A stretch of 64,000 nt of DNA, taken from assembly GCA_022393335.1 (NCBI GenBank), contig JAJEKB010001148.1:94606-158605 (forward strand). Direction: 5' to 3'. Positions 27,217 through 38,745 of the stretch are shown in pieces (position 1 is the stretch's first letter; every line of letters starts with the position of its first letter). Under the pieces are notes generated by a model. That model did no database searches. It saw nothing but the letters and a program-made list of their open reading frames with translations, and was not told the DNA's origin. A program made the translations under genes and the position numbers. This stretch comes from Macrotrachela quadricornifera. Lineage: Eukaryota > Rotifera > Eurotatoria > Philodinida > Philodinidae.

Positions 27217-29339
27217 TTAATTAAAAATAAAAATAACTTGTATTCCAAATCGTAATTTTTCAAGTAAATATGTCCATTTAAGTTTTGTTTTTTGTTCATC
27301 ATTCATTAAAATAAATTCATCAACCTTTATTTTGAAAATAATAATTAGTTAGTTTTTATTTTTTTTAACTTACTGAACATTTAAACATTTTTCTTGCAAT
27401 ATCATCACCTAATTTAATATTTGTTATTGTACCTGTATGATCAGTTAAATGAACATTTAAATTAAATATATCTTTGGTTGATAGATTTTCATCATTTATT
27501 TGTTCTAATAATTTCATACGACATTCAGATTCTATACATTCATTTATACCATTATTATTTCGAATAGAACGATTACAAAAAATACTAATTAAAAAATAAT
27601 ATTTTTTCAAATAGAAAAAAAAATTTTTTTTTTTTACCATCGTTTTGTAATTATTTGATTTAATGGTCCATCAAGATCAAAATGAGTTAAAAAACATTGT
27701 ACAATAAATGTATCATTATTATTACTATCAGATACATATTGTTTTAATTCTCGTACAGTTACAACTGTTGCTTGAAGTGCTATATTAAAAAAAAAATAAT
27801 AGTTAAGATTAATAACTTTTCTAATTTTAGTTTTTTTACCATTAAATCCATTATCTGTTCCAACATTAAGTAAATCATCGATTGGAATTGATCGCATCGA
27901 TTCATAAAGTTGAGCAGATTCATTAGTATCTTATATTACAAATGAAATATCAATTAAGAATTCAAATGGTAAAAATTTGGCACAGTTCAACTCTCTTACA
28001 GTCCTTCTTTCCTCAGTCGACCTGTTTTTTGGCAAGTGATGAAATTTAATAAATTTCCCAATTAAAAACTTTCATACTCATATCTCTTGGTTAATAAAGT
28101 CATAAAAACAGATTAACTTTAGTAGTCTAATAACCTGGATTGATAGTAAATAAACTTTGACGAGTTGCAGTTAATCCATAAACTTTTCGATATTCATCAT
28201 ATCGAACACGTATACCAACACAAAAAAGAATATGTTCTTCTGGAATCCATCGTTGTGCAAACTAAAATAAAAATAATTTTTTTAATAAAAAAAAAAGACA
28301 AGACAAAGATAAAATATTTAAATTACTTTAATTTGTTCACTATCCCAAAAGGTTAACCAAACTCCACTAGTTTCTCCATCAAAAAGTAAAATTTCTAAAA
28401 GTTGTTTTTCATCATTATCATAATCAGTTTCACGTTGTTTTCGTGTTCGTATAGTTTTTAATGCACCAATCTAATTCATAATAATAACTAAATAAAAACA
28501 AACAAATAGATTTATTCATACTTGTTGTACACCTGCTAAAATATTAATTCCATCAAGTTTTTTAACTAATTGTTCACCATGTGTAATAACTTGTGATAAT
28601 GTATAATAATCATTTCCTGCTCGACAAGGTATAGAAGCTAAAAATTCATATTGTTTTGCTTTTGGACCTTCAATTTTTTCTATATATGATTTTTCATTTA
28701 ATGAAAGTTCAATTGATCTAAAAATATTCGATATAAAATTAAAAAAAAAAATTATTCAAAAAATATACAAAGGTGTCCATGGTGTATAATTATTTGCTTT
28801 ATCATCTAATTTTGCTTTTACAACTGGATAATGAATTGCCACTGTAAGAAAAAAAGAAATAATTAAATATTTATTTTTAATTAAATTAAAATATTTCTTA
28901 CCAACATCACCAGTTGTAAATTTACTACTAATAATAATTAAATCTTTAGGTGGAAGCCAATAAGCAATATTAACAAAATCTTTAATTGAATCTCGAAATG
29001 TAAAATTAAGTACACTTCGTTGATGACGATCACCTTAAATTAATGCTCTATTAAAAGAATAATCAATGATAACATACTTCCTTCAAATGTTCGTATTTCA
29101 ACTTTCCCAATAATAATACCGTATAAAACCTTTAAAAAAAAAGACAAATAATCAAAACTATTAAATAATAAAAAATGAACTTACACCATCAACTAAACCT
29201 GGATTATCCGATGATAACATATTCAATTTAATAATTCTTTGCAATGTTCCCATTGATTGAAAATTATTTTCATGATCCTAATTTATTTATAAAAATTACT
29301 AAGAAATAAATAAGAAAAAATAAATTTTTAATCTACCAT
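27217..29339 (-). CDS. MEIOB: MEIOB, meiosis-specific OB-fold protein
   Basis: An RPA-like single-strand DNA binding protein that works with SPATA22 in meiotic recombination. The first coding exon is probably only the ATG at 29339, followed by a 59-bp intron. Then come MDHENNFQSMGTLQRI, the OB1 region (LYGIIIGKVEIRTFEG; FTFRDSIKDFVNIAYW; FTTGDVVAIHYPVVKAK), the middle OB (DYYTLSQVITHGEQLVKKL; INILAGVQQIGA; LLFDGETSGVWLTFWDSEQI; WIPEEHILFCVGIRVRYDEY) and a C-terminal OB. The last includes a Cys-rich insert (IFCNRS...NECIESECR) and VHLTDHTGTITNIKL, a motif well conserved in MEIOB and absent from ordinary RPA1 at this spacing. The order and the TINPD motif match MEIOB. It ends FGIQVIFIFN at 27217. 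Confidence 0.88.
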
Positions 29340-29774
29340 TATTATTAAACGTTATTCATATGAATATATTTAAATTTAAGAGAAAATTTAGTTAAAACGT
29401 TTTATTTCGAGGTAAAATTTAATGATTGGTAGATAAATTTCAAATTTAAACTGATTAAAATTTATGTTTACTTTGTTTTTTGAATATCTGTGTTTATTAA
29501 TCATCTTTCGTGAAAAAATAATGACAAAAAAGAAAAAATCGCTACATACTATATCTATTTATACACAATACAGTTGTTCAAATAAAAAAATATGAAGAAA
29601 AAGAAAAAAAAAGAAAAAGCTTCACTGAAATATAAACTTATATCGTTGTCATCTGAAATTTTTTTTTACTAAGTTTTTTTTTTCAAAACATTAATAAAGT
29701 ATGTTTAAAAATTTTCGACGTCTTGAAAAAAAAAAAAAAAAGAAAGATAAATTATTAGCCTTATATTTTCCTTT
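29340..29774. other. Intergenic spacer, MEIOB and cyclin genes
   Basis: AT-rich spacer between two minus-strand genes with poly-A/T tracts near 29600-29745. It holds the cyclin 3'UTR and the MEIOB upstream region. No gene seen. Confidence 0.6.
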
Positions 29775-31720
29775 TTATGCAACTGGTACAATATCTTGTC
29801 TTTGTCGTATTTGACGACGTTCCATAACTTGTTTACCAAATCTTTTAGCTGCAAGTACAGCTCGAACAGTTAATCTTAATGGTTGTTTTTGTTCTGGTTG
29901 TTCATTACATTGTTTACGTGGTGTATCATTTATTAAACGTGTTAAATTATTTGGATTTGGATTAAGTAATGGTGTATTATGTGTAACTGTTATTAATGGA
30001 TGTGGTGTAAAATAAGATTGTTCAATAATTCGTCGTTGTTGTGATACAAGTGTTCTCATACCTAATGATATTTGTCGATTAACCATGGAATCTTGAACAA
30101 ATTCTCGACAAAATTTTTTTACATTATTTGTACTAAAATGATTTTCATGATGACATTCATCATTATAAAGTTTTGTTGCATACTATACAAAAGAAAGAAA
30201 TATATATATATATATTTAAATTAATTATTTTTTACAAAATAATGATTAGCACGATCAGTTGGTTCAGTAGGCATATCAGCAACAATCATAGCTATATAAC
30301 CAGCAAGACCAAGAACTAATTCAACTGGATAGGTACATGTCCATAAAATATAATTTAAATGTGGAATATCTGTTTGAACTTGACGAAAAAATTTTATTGA
30401 AAGAACAAGTACTGAAGTAGCAAGAAGAGATGCATTAAAACAACTTGACCATGATTGTATACATGCAACATGAATAAATAAATTACTTAATGCTCGAATC
30501 TATTCAATATTAATAATAAAAAACAAAAATAAAAAAAATTTTGTTTTTTTTGTATTTACTTTTGGTTCATTTAATCTACATGTTTCAGTTGAATTAAGTT
30601 CTAAAAATAGTTCAACAAATTCTTGTGGTAATGCTAATTGAAAATCAAAATTAAGTTCAGCAAATAAATGACGAACTATATGACCTATATCACGTGGATC
30701 AAATGCATTAGCTGAATAACGAGAATATTCTTCAAGCTATATGAACAAAGAAAAACAAATAAAAATATAAAAAATTTTATTTTTTATTTACTTTAACTTG
30801 AATACGATTATGAAATTTTGCGACAAGAATAAAATAACCCATAGCACGTAATTGATAATCACGATCATAATGACCACGTAATGTATCTCGAGCATCAAGA
30901 AGTCGAACACAATGTTGAGCTACTTCTTCTTTCATATGATTTTTACGCTAAATAAAAATTTTCTTTTATTATTATTTTAATATAAAATCAGTGGCGGATC
31001 CAGCAGTAGGCGATCCGGCGACCGCCACCCCCTCGCCCGATTTTTTTCCCTTTTTTCCTCAGCAAAAACGAGAAAAAAAGGGACCTTATTGCCTCAAATA
31101 GGTCTTGAAAACCATTTTTTGATCATGACCGCCATCCCCTCACTGATTTTCTGGATCCGCCACTGTATAAAATAATATAAAAACCTGAATTCCAATTAAC
31201 CAATTAACAATTGATTGACGCCATATAAGACTAACGGCTGAACGTTGTAAAACAGTACGAAGCCAAAGAACACTAAAATTTAATGTATGTGATTGTCGAG
31301 CTTCAAGTAACTAGAAAATAATATAAAAACAAAAATATTTATTTTATTTTTTTTTCTATAGACAAACCTACAAGAAGAGTATTTGTATGTTCAAATAAAT
31401 ATTGATGAAGACCAACGCGTTGTATACGTGATGCATGTGTTTGATAATCAGATGAAGATGAAGATATTGGTTCCAATGTATCACAAAGAACTATTTAAGA
31501 AATACAAATTTAAGAATTTAACAAAAAAAAAAAATTAAATCTTACAATTGTAACAAAAGATCGTTGATTGAAGAGGTCGTTGAAGAGTACATAATGTATT
31601 ATTATTATTGAACGGACTCTAATAAAAAGAAATCTCTTTTTATTTTTATTTAAAAGAAAAGAAAAAAAAATTTACATCCCCAGTTGAACCAGGTACTAGT
31701 TGATTTCGATCGTCTCCCAT
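29775..31720 (-). CDS. Divergent cyclin-fold protein
   Basis: About seven exons. It starts MGDDRNQLVPGSTGD. The middle exons look like a cyclin box: RQSIVNWLIGIQRKNHMKEE resembles the R-x3-V-x-W-L-x-E helix of cyclins, followed by VAQHCVRLLDARDTL, YQLRAMGYFILVAKFHNRIQ, then a 'LNFDFQLALPQEFVELFLE' segment matching the L-x-F-x-L-x3-P-x-x-F-x-x-x-F helix. A second helical half follows (SNLFIHVACIQSW; ASLLATSVLVLSIKFF). The tail is basic and Gln-rich, ending in QRQDIVPVA. The usual cyclin Lys-Glu pair that contacts the CDK is only partly recognisable. I cannot assign a subfamily; B-like and CNTD-like cyclins are candidates. One intron holds a 177-bp MITE. Confidence 0.6.
30989..31165. mobile_element. 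hAT-type MITE, 177 bp
   Basis: The ends are perfect 15-bp inverted repeats, CAGTGGCGGATCCAG. An exact 8-bp target-site duplication, TATAAAAT, flanks it (30981-30988 and 31166-31173). It is much richer in GC than its intron and has no reading frame. It lies in an intron of the cyclin gene. Confidence 0.95.
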
Positions 31721-33412
31721 GCGATGCGAATAATGTGTGATTATTTGTATTTGCCTATCTCAAAGAGAAACAAAATGACAACGAATGAAGGAATAGGAAC
31801 GACGATCTAAATATTTTCTTTTTTTTTTCCATGCCTTTCACTTTCGACTACGGAATATACATATGCACATTTCCAATCGTTGATTTATACCTAGAATAAG
31901 AGAGGACAATTTATTTTCATTTTATCGAAAACATATTGTTTATATATGCACTATACTATTCTGAACGTACATATATTTTGACTTTTGTTGTTATATAAAT
32001 GATTATGGAATAGTGAAGAATAATGAGCATATCAATGAAATCTATTGTCATTTTTCTTTCGAAAGAATTATATATTAGAAAATCATGTTAATCGTTTAAT
32101 AAATGATCTTGTTATAACAAACGATAAATTATAGAAGACTTGAATTTTTAAATAAAATAACTTTATTCTTATTCTATTTAGAAAACTGAATGTACATAAA
32201 AAGATATTAAGATTAATGAATATTACGTAGAAAATAATATTATTCCAGGGTAGTGATACTGCTATAATTTCAAATAGAAATATAATGAATTTCATATTTA
32301 CAAAATTATATATATGAAAAAAGTTTTAAACAGAGTTTTTTGAATTAAAATTTATTGAAAACTGCCTGTTAACACTTTTTATAAGGAACAAAAATGATCT
32401 TTTTCACATTAAATTCAGTTGTTTTCCATTAGTATCCCCGTATATAAAATGTTTGAAAAAATACTCATTCAATGACGTTTTCACATTGTATCGAATGAGT
32501 ATAATGTTTCGAAACGGCTGAAGGAGAAGAAATAGTCAGAAAAATAGTACAAATCCAACATGTAGAATTAACAATGAATCAAAATCAATATAAAATGTGT
32601 GAATAATTTATTAGCATATCTTCTTGATTGATGATGAAAGTCAAACCATTTAATAGATCAACAGTGCGGATGAGAGCAAGCATTTAGTCCGTAATCAAGA
32701 ATTAGTCACAAGAGAATATTTAATTAACTTGAGCCAAAATATTCTCATTTACCACTTATGTGAATCTTGCAAAATATTGTTGAGCATGTTTTAGCTCAAT
32801 CCGAACCATTATCATTTCTTTTGATTTCTAAATATATTTCATTCAATCCTCGAGACTTGAATGTGTGTTTGACATATTAAATAAATACAAACAAAAAATG
32901 GAGGAAAATTATCATTCTTATTTAATCAATATAATTACATTTCTATTGCTTTAAAATATTTTCGTTCTCCGGACATTTTATACAAAAATAGTCTAGATAT
33001 CATCTGACGTTCGATATGAAACTAATTTTGTTTCAATCGAGCTACTTAAATTAATCACCTTTTCATAGCACAATTAATTTTTGTCTTTTCCTGCTATTTC
33101 TAGTTTGCAAATATTTAATTTTTTCATACAATTAAAAATGATTATGTACAATTAAGAAGAGACAAAAACTATTTTGAGACGAGTAATTTTCCAAGTTCGA
33201 TCTAAATATAACTTAAATAAAAAAAAGAAAGAATTAAAATAATTTTTTATAATATGTAATGTGCGACAAATAATAGTAGATGTCGTATATATTTTTAAAA
33301 TGTGGTTGATTAATAACCAATAATATTTTTTAACGTTAGATGTTTTGATAAAGCAACTTTGAATATCTTTAATAATTGGCATTAGTCAATGATTTAATAA
33401 ACAAAATTAAAA
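31721..33412. other. Divergent intergenic region, cyclin and TMEM39
   Basis: AT-rich, 1.7 kb. It holds the upstream regions of two divergent genes. Open frames at 32083 and 33152 (minus) look random. No tRNA, repeat array or TIR pair seen. Confidence 0.55.
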
Positions 33413-34654
33413 ATGCATCAACGAAATCCTAATATAAATCCAAGTACAACAATTCTTTCATCATCACGTTCAAATAATATACAACAAAATGATATAATTG
33501 GTGCTCGTCTTGTTCCATTTTCTTTAACAACATCAAGATCATCATCAATATCAACAAATGAAATTGAACATTATTATGTTCCACGTCCAACAGTTGAATC
33601 CGATTTAATATTTGAATCATATCTTGTTTTATATAAAATAATAACACTTTTTTTACAATATTTATTAATATATAAATCCGAAAAATGGGTTCAATCATCA
33701 AATATATTAACAAATTCATTTATTCATTGGTATCATATTGATTTTTATATTGTTATTATATTAATTATATATTGTTTAACATTACAAGAAAAATTTTTTT
33801 TTCTTCGTGTATTAATTAATATAATATCATTAATTTATTCATTTTGGATATATTCATGGAAATTTGTATTAGTTTTTACTTATCCACTTGTTTGTTCATT
33901 ACTTGTTTATCAAGATGAAAATTCAAAATATCATTATCAACAACAACAACAACAACGTATAATAATATCATCAAATAATTTACCTGAACATTGGTGTTCA
34001 ACAAATGCATATGAATTACGTTATGAAACTGATTGTCTTCGTATTGAATTTAATCAACGTATACGACATATATTATTTTCATCATTTTTAACAACTTATT
34101 ATATTTGTATTGTTCCATTAGCATTTTGTGATACACATTATATTCATCTTGATATAAAACTTCTTTTTCAATATGGTTTTATATTATTTTTAAGTTTAAT
34201 TATGATATATACAAGTCATTATTTACCATTAGAATTATTAACTGTTTTTCATCGTAATGGTAAACATCTTGGTTCATGGCAATATATAAAAAATAATAAT
34301 AATAATATATCTATAATTCCATTATGGGATGATAAAAGTCAAATATCATATGAACCAAATTCATATGTCAAATATAAACGATATATATATCGTTCATCAA
34401 ATTGTTCAAAAACAATTGCTGAACCGGGTAATATGTGTCATAAACGTTTTGCAATATTATTTAGTCGACCATTTGTTTTTCCATTAATATTATGTTTATT
34501 ACAAATAATACTTTTAATTACTCAAATAATATTTATTTTAATTGATCAACGTTGGTTTGTACTTTTATCACAAATGATACTTTTCATATTTAATACATAT
34601 ACTATTCATCATAGAATACGTGATATCTATTTACTTTATTTAGTTTATTATTGA
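33413..34654 (+). CDS. TMEM39: TMEM39-family ER membrane protein
   Basis: A single 413-residue exon. The N-terminus is Ser/Asn-rich and disordered, then several hydrophobic helices follow (residues about 75-170, 220-270, 355-410). Conserved family segments are visible: LIFESYLVLYKIITLFLQYL, the 'ELRYETDCLRIEFNQRIRHI' cytosolic helix, FLTTYYICIVPLAFC, FHRNGKHLGSWQYIK, SYVKYKRYIYRSSNC and CHKRFAILFSRPFVFPL. Animal TMEM39 proteins are ER multi-pass proteins involved in secretory cargo trafficking and autophagy control. Having no introns is unusual beside genes with exons of 50-200 bp. DCTN2 follows on the same strand 102 bp after the stop, with an acceptor between. Confidence 0.88.
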   Translation: MHQRNPNINPSTTILSSSRSNNIQQNDIIGARLVPFSLTTSRSSSISTNEIEHYYVPRPTVESDLIFESYLVLYKIITLFLQYLLIYKSEKWVQSSNILTNSFIHWYHIDFYIVIILIIYCLTLQEKFFFLRVLINIISLIYSFWIYSWKFVLVFTYPLVCSLLVYQDENSKYHYQQQQQQRIIISSNNLPEHWCSTNAYELRYETDCLRIEFNQRIRHILFSSFLTTYYICIVPLAFCDTHYIHLDIKLLFQYGFILFLSLIMIYTSHYLPLELLTVFHRNGKHLGSWQYIKNNNNNISIIPLWDDKSQISYEPNSYVKYKRYIYRSSNCSKTIAEPGNMCHKRFAILFSRPFVFPLILCLLQIILLITQIIFILIDQRWFVLLSQMILFIFNTYTIHHRIRDIYLLYLVYY

Positions 34655-34740
34655 GAATGAAATCAGATAAAAAGAAAAAAAAAAAGAGAAATTTATGAAT
34701 CTCGTTTTAATATGTTGTATTAATGAATGAATTAATTTTC

Positions 34741-34747
34741 ATTTTAG
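34741..34747 (+). promoter_or_regulatory. Intercistronic splice acceptor before DCTN2
   Basis: ATTTTAG ends nine bases before the DCTN2 ATG and 93 bases after the TMEM39 stop. TMEM39 shows no donor that would use it, so a trans-spliced leader is the simplest partner. Confidence 0.5.
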
Positions 34748-34756
34748 ATATTAAAT

Positions 34757-37700
34757 ATGATGAAAAAACTTGATTATGTTAATTTACCCGGTATTGTAAG
34801 TTGAATTTAAAGAGAAAAAAATATATTATTTAATGTATTTAAAATAGGTTAATGATCAACCGGATTGTTTTGAAACACCTGATTATCCAATAAATGAATC
34901 ATCTCATGATGTTGGACATGATAATTCAGATTCTGTTAATCAATTTGATATTAATGCAAAAGAAGTTCATGATGCATTTAATGGAAAATATCTTAATGGA
35001 AAAGTTGCAAGTATGTTTTGAATATTTAATTAAAAATATTAATTTATTTATTTTTTATAGATTTTTCTGATGGTTCAGCTAAAGCTCGCGGTTATGTTCA
35101 ACATGGAATTTATCAAAATGTAAAGAAATGTTTTTTCGGAATACTTTATATTTGATTATTGATAGAGATAATTTTATAATAAAATATATTCTTTTTAAAA
35201 TAGTATGCTGAACATGAACCTGAAACATCAATTGAACGTTATAAACGTTTAATGGGAGAATTAAAAGAATTAGAAGAAGAATTTAATCAGGTAAATATTT
35301 TAATAAAATTATTTTAGTCATTGTTACATGATAAATATTCCATTTTTTTTAATTTTCTATACAAGAGATAGTTGCGTAGCGCTATAGTAAATTCCTTCTA
35401 AATGTATGAAATTCTCACCATTTGTAGAGCTTCTTGTTCTAATCATTTTGGTACCAAAGAAGTTAAGTCTAAGTCTTTTAATTAATTAATCCACTTATCA
35501 TAAAATTTCATTTTTAAAATATTGCAAAACTCAAGTAGAAATTTTGAATTCTACAGATAAGTTGTATGTACTATTTCCAAGAGTAGAACTTGCTCTATCG
35601 AATACTATATTTCGTTTTCTATGGGAATAAGATTTCATTATTAAAAATCAATTGAAAAGAAAACCATCTGTATTTTTAAGGCAGGAAAGAGTTTTTCGAA
35701 AGTATTTATTTGGATGGAGATAGATCCAAAATACTTTACACAATAAAAACGAAAAAAAGCCAAGAACGTTTTTAGTCCAAAAATATGATAAAATCGATCA
35801 TTAATAGTTTTTGATCGACTATTTAATTAAAATAAGATGACAAATCAAATCTAATAGCACATTCGGATTTCTCTTGAGACGACGCATCTAATCACACTAA
35901 AAATAACTTCACTTTCTCTCAAAGATTTGGAACAATTAGAGACGCAAAGAGGTAGTATGCTACAGAAGTGTTCAGTAGTTAAAGAACAGTGTATATTGAA
36001 AGGATTTTTCTTTCAAATCAAAGTTGCTTTTAGTGTGATTAGATGCGCCGTCTCAAGAGAAATGTGAATATGCTATTAGATTTGATTTGTCACCTTATTT
36101 TAATAAAATAGTCGATCAAAAACTATTAATGATCGATTTTATCATATTTTTGGACTAAAAACGTTCTTGGCATTTTTTGGTTTTTATTGTGTAAAGTATT
36201 TTGGGTCTATCTTCATCCAAATAAATACTTTTGAAAAACTCTTTCCTGCCTTAAAAATACAGATGGTTGTCTTTTCAATCGATTTTTAATAATGAAATCT
36301 TATTCCCATAGAAAACGAAATATAGCGTTCGATAGAGCAAATTCTGCTCTTTCAAATAATACATAGAACTTATCTGTAAAACTCAAAATTTCTACTTAAG
36401 TTTTGCAATATTTCTCACTACTAATTCACTTGTAGTAATCAAATTTGTGACTTGATGGGTAATGTAATTTATCATTTTGAAATCTTTCGTTTATATAGAG
36501 TTCGAAACAGTTTTATATAGGCCACAATATTTTAAAAATGAAACTTTATGACAACTGGATTAATCAATTAAAAGACTCAGACTTAATTTCTTTAGTACCA
36601 AAATGATCAGAACAAGAAGCTCTACAAATGGTGAAAATTTCACACATTTTGAAGAAATTCACTGTAACGATGGTAAAATTCTCACGGAATCACCCAGTTA
36701 AAAAACGCTTGCAATTTTAGCAGAGACTTCATTCAATAGAGAATTTATCAGACACGCATTTCATCCCATACATCATGTCCCTTGACGTTTCATTGCAAAT
36801 TCATTTTGTTTCTTAACTTTTCGTCCCTTTATAATTTATCTCATACACTATGTCATATTCCTTTTGTAATCTGCTCGGCTAACTTTAGCAAAGTGTTAAA
36901 CTGTGATTCCTTCTTTAGTATATTTAACAACTTCAATAGATTAATATCGTTTATGATATTGTATATTAATTAGAGTCGTCACAAATCATTTATTCGACTG
37001 AACAAATTGTAAACAAACGAAAAGTTAAAGGACGAAATACCAAGGAATAAGATGTATGGAACGAAATGCATGAGTGCCGAAAATTAAACTTTCTACAAAA
37101 TTTTAAAGCAAATATTTAGATAGATAAATTTTGAAATAAAATACATTGAAATACTGAAAAGAACGCTTTTTTCGGATTGATTTAAATCATTGTTTCTAAT
37201 TAATTCGAGTCAATTTAAAATTTTAAAAGACGAGTTTAACTTGTGAAAAAAAACATTATTTTTCATAATTCATCCTAAAATGTAAGATGAGAATATCATA
37301 CATATATCAACTGAAAAAAATTCTTTATCTTTACTTCATTTTTAGTATCAATCTTGATTAGCACATATTTATTTAAACCGTTTTTTTTCTATAGGAATAC
37401 ACAAAAAACATAGTTTAAAAATTCAATAGATATCTATCGAGTGTCCCAAAAATAATAATCCTTTATATATTTTTTCTATCAAAAGATAGTGTTTGAAATT
37501 TTCTATAAAAGCATATCGAAAGTCAAAGTCAACAGTATCCTAAAAAAAAACTAAAACTTAAACGTATTTATTAGACATCAAAAGAAGATTTAAGTAAAGA
37601 AGAAAGTGAAAATTTAAATGCACTTGTTCAACATATACAACAATTACAAGATCATACATCAAAAGTATATGGATCGAAATATCTTTTCAATGAACGTGAT

Positions 37701-38745
37701 ACAAGGTTATATATAATAAATATATTTTACTCCTGAGAAAAAATTTTGTTTTTTTAGTTCATTACTTACAAAATTAGCAGCATCGAAACAAGAAGCAAAA
37801 CAAACAAATAAAGGACAAAATAATTCTGATACATTTAAATTATATATTAATCCAGCAACAATTGGTAATTCATCAACATCTGCTCTTCAAGTAAAAAAAA
37901 AAATTCTTTTTTTTTGTATTAGAAAAAACTTTTTTTTTTTAAATTAAATATTTAGCTATCAGAAATTGAACAAAAAATATCTAAACTTGAAAATTTAATT
38001 GGTCTTAATGAACAACAAACAGTAATAATATTTAATTTAATCATAATATATTATTAATTTATGCTATTTTTAGGTTGAATCGAAATCTTTATTAGTAAAT
38101 TTAAAAAAAAAATTTCTGTTTTATTTGTAAATTTATTTTTATTTTTAAAAAGAATTCACTTGAACAATTAACAACACGTATTAATTTATTGGATGGAACA
38201 AATATCGATCAAATTGATATGAAATTAGCAAATATTCTTACACGTTTAAATACAATTAATGATAAAAAAACACTTGTTGATGAACAAAATAAACAAAGCA
38301 AAGTAAAAAAATTAATCAAACTAATTTATTTATTAAATTTTTTTAATCATAGGCTGTAGAATTATTTGATATGATGTCACGTTGGGAAACTATGGCAGCT
38401 AATTTACCAATAATTCAACAACGTTTAATAGCTCTTAATGAACTTCATCAACAAGGTATTATATTTAATTATTAGAAAAAAAACGAAGATTTTTTTTCTT
38501 ATTTAGCTTTTCAATTCAATACAGCACTTTCACATTATGAAACTGAACAACAAACATTAAAAACATCACTTGATGCTAATGATCAATTATTAAAACAAGT
38601 AATAAAAAAAAAAATCAAATATTTTTTTAAAATTATTTTCATTTAGTTAAAAACAACATTTGAATCAAATCTTGATTCACTTAAAAATCAACTTAATAAT
38701 ATTGATCAAAAATTAAATACAAATGGAAATCTTAAAAAGAAATAA
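34757..38745 (+). CDS. DCTN2: Dynactin subunit 2 (dynamitin/p50)
   Basis: Forms the dynactin shoulder complex that couples the p150 arm to the Arp1 filament for dynein transport. It starts MMKKLDYVNLPGI followed by VNDQPDCFETPDYP, the conserved N-terminal dynamitin peptide. An Asp/Asn-rich stretch follows, then the coiled-coil domains: SIERYKRLMGELKELEEEFN, NLNALVQHIQQLQD, LSEIEQKISKLENLIGLNEQ, LEQLTTRINLLDG, MKLANILTRLNTINDKKTLV, ELFDMMSRWETMAANLPIIQ and RLIALNELHQQAFQFNTALS, ending NTNGNLKKK. About eleven exons. The intron at 35291-37574 is far larger than the rest because it hosts a fold-back repeat. It probably forms a two-gene transcription unit with TMEM39. Confidence 0.95.
35372..36675. 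mobile_element. 1.3-kb fold-back (long inverted repeat) element
   Basis: Left arm (35372-35925) and right arm (36005-36675) are near-perfect complements. For example, TTTTGATCGACTATTTAAT at 35808 matches ATTTTAATAAAATAGTCGAT at 36098, and GAGCTTCTTGTTCTAATCAT matches the complement at 36604-36625. The centre is about 80 bp. There is no coding capacity. It sits in a DCTN2 intron, so the pre-mRNA would form a very long hairpin. Confidence 0.9.
36414..36526. mobile_element. 113-bp insertion nested in the fold-back element
   Basis: Present in the right arm and missing from the left arm. It is flanked by the direct repeat AATATTT (36407-36413 and 36527-36533), which occurs once at the matching place in the left arm. 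No clear terminal inverted repeats. Confidence 0.75.
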
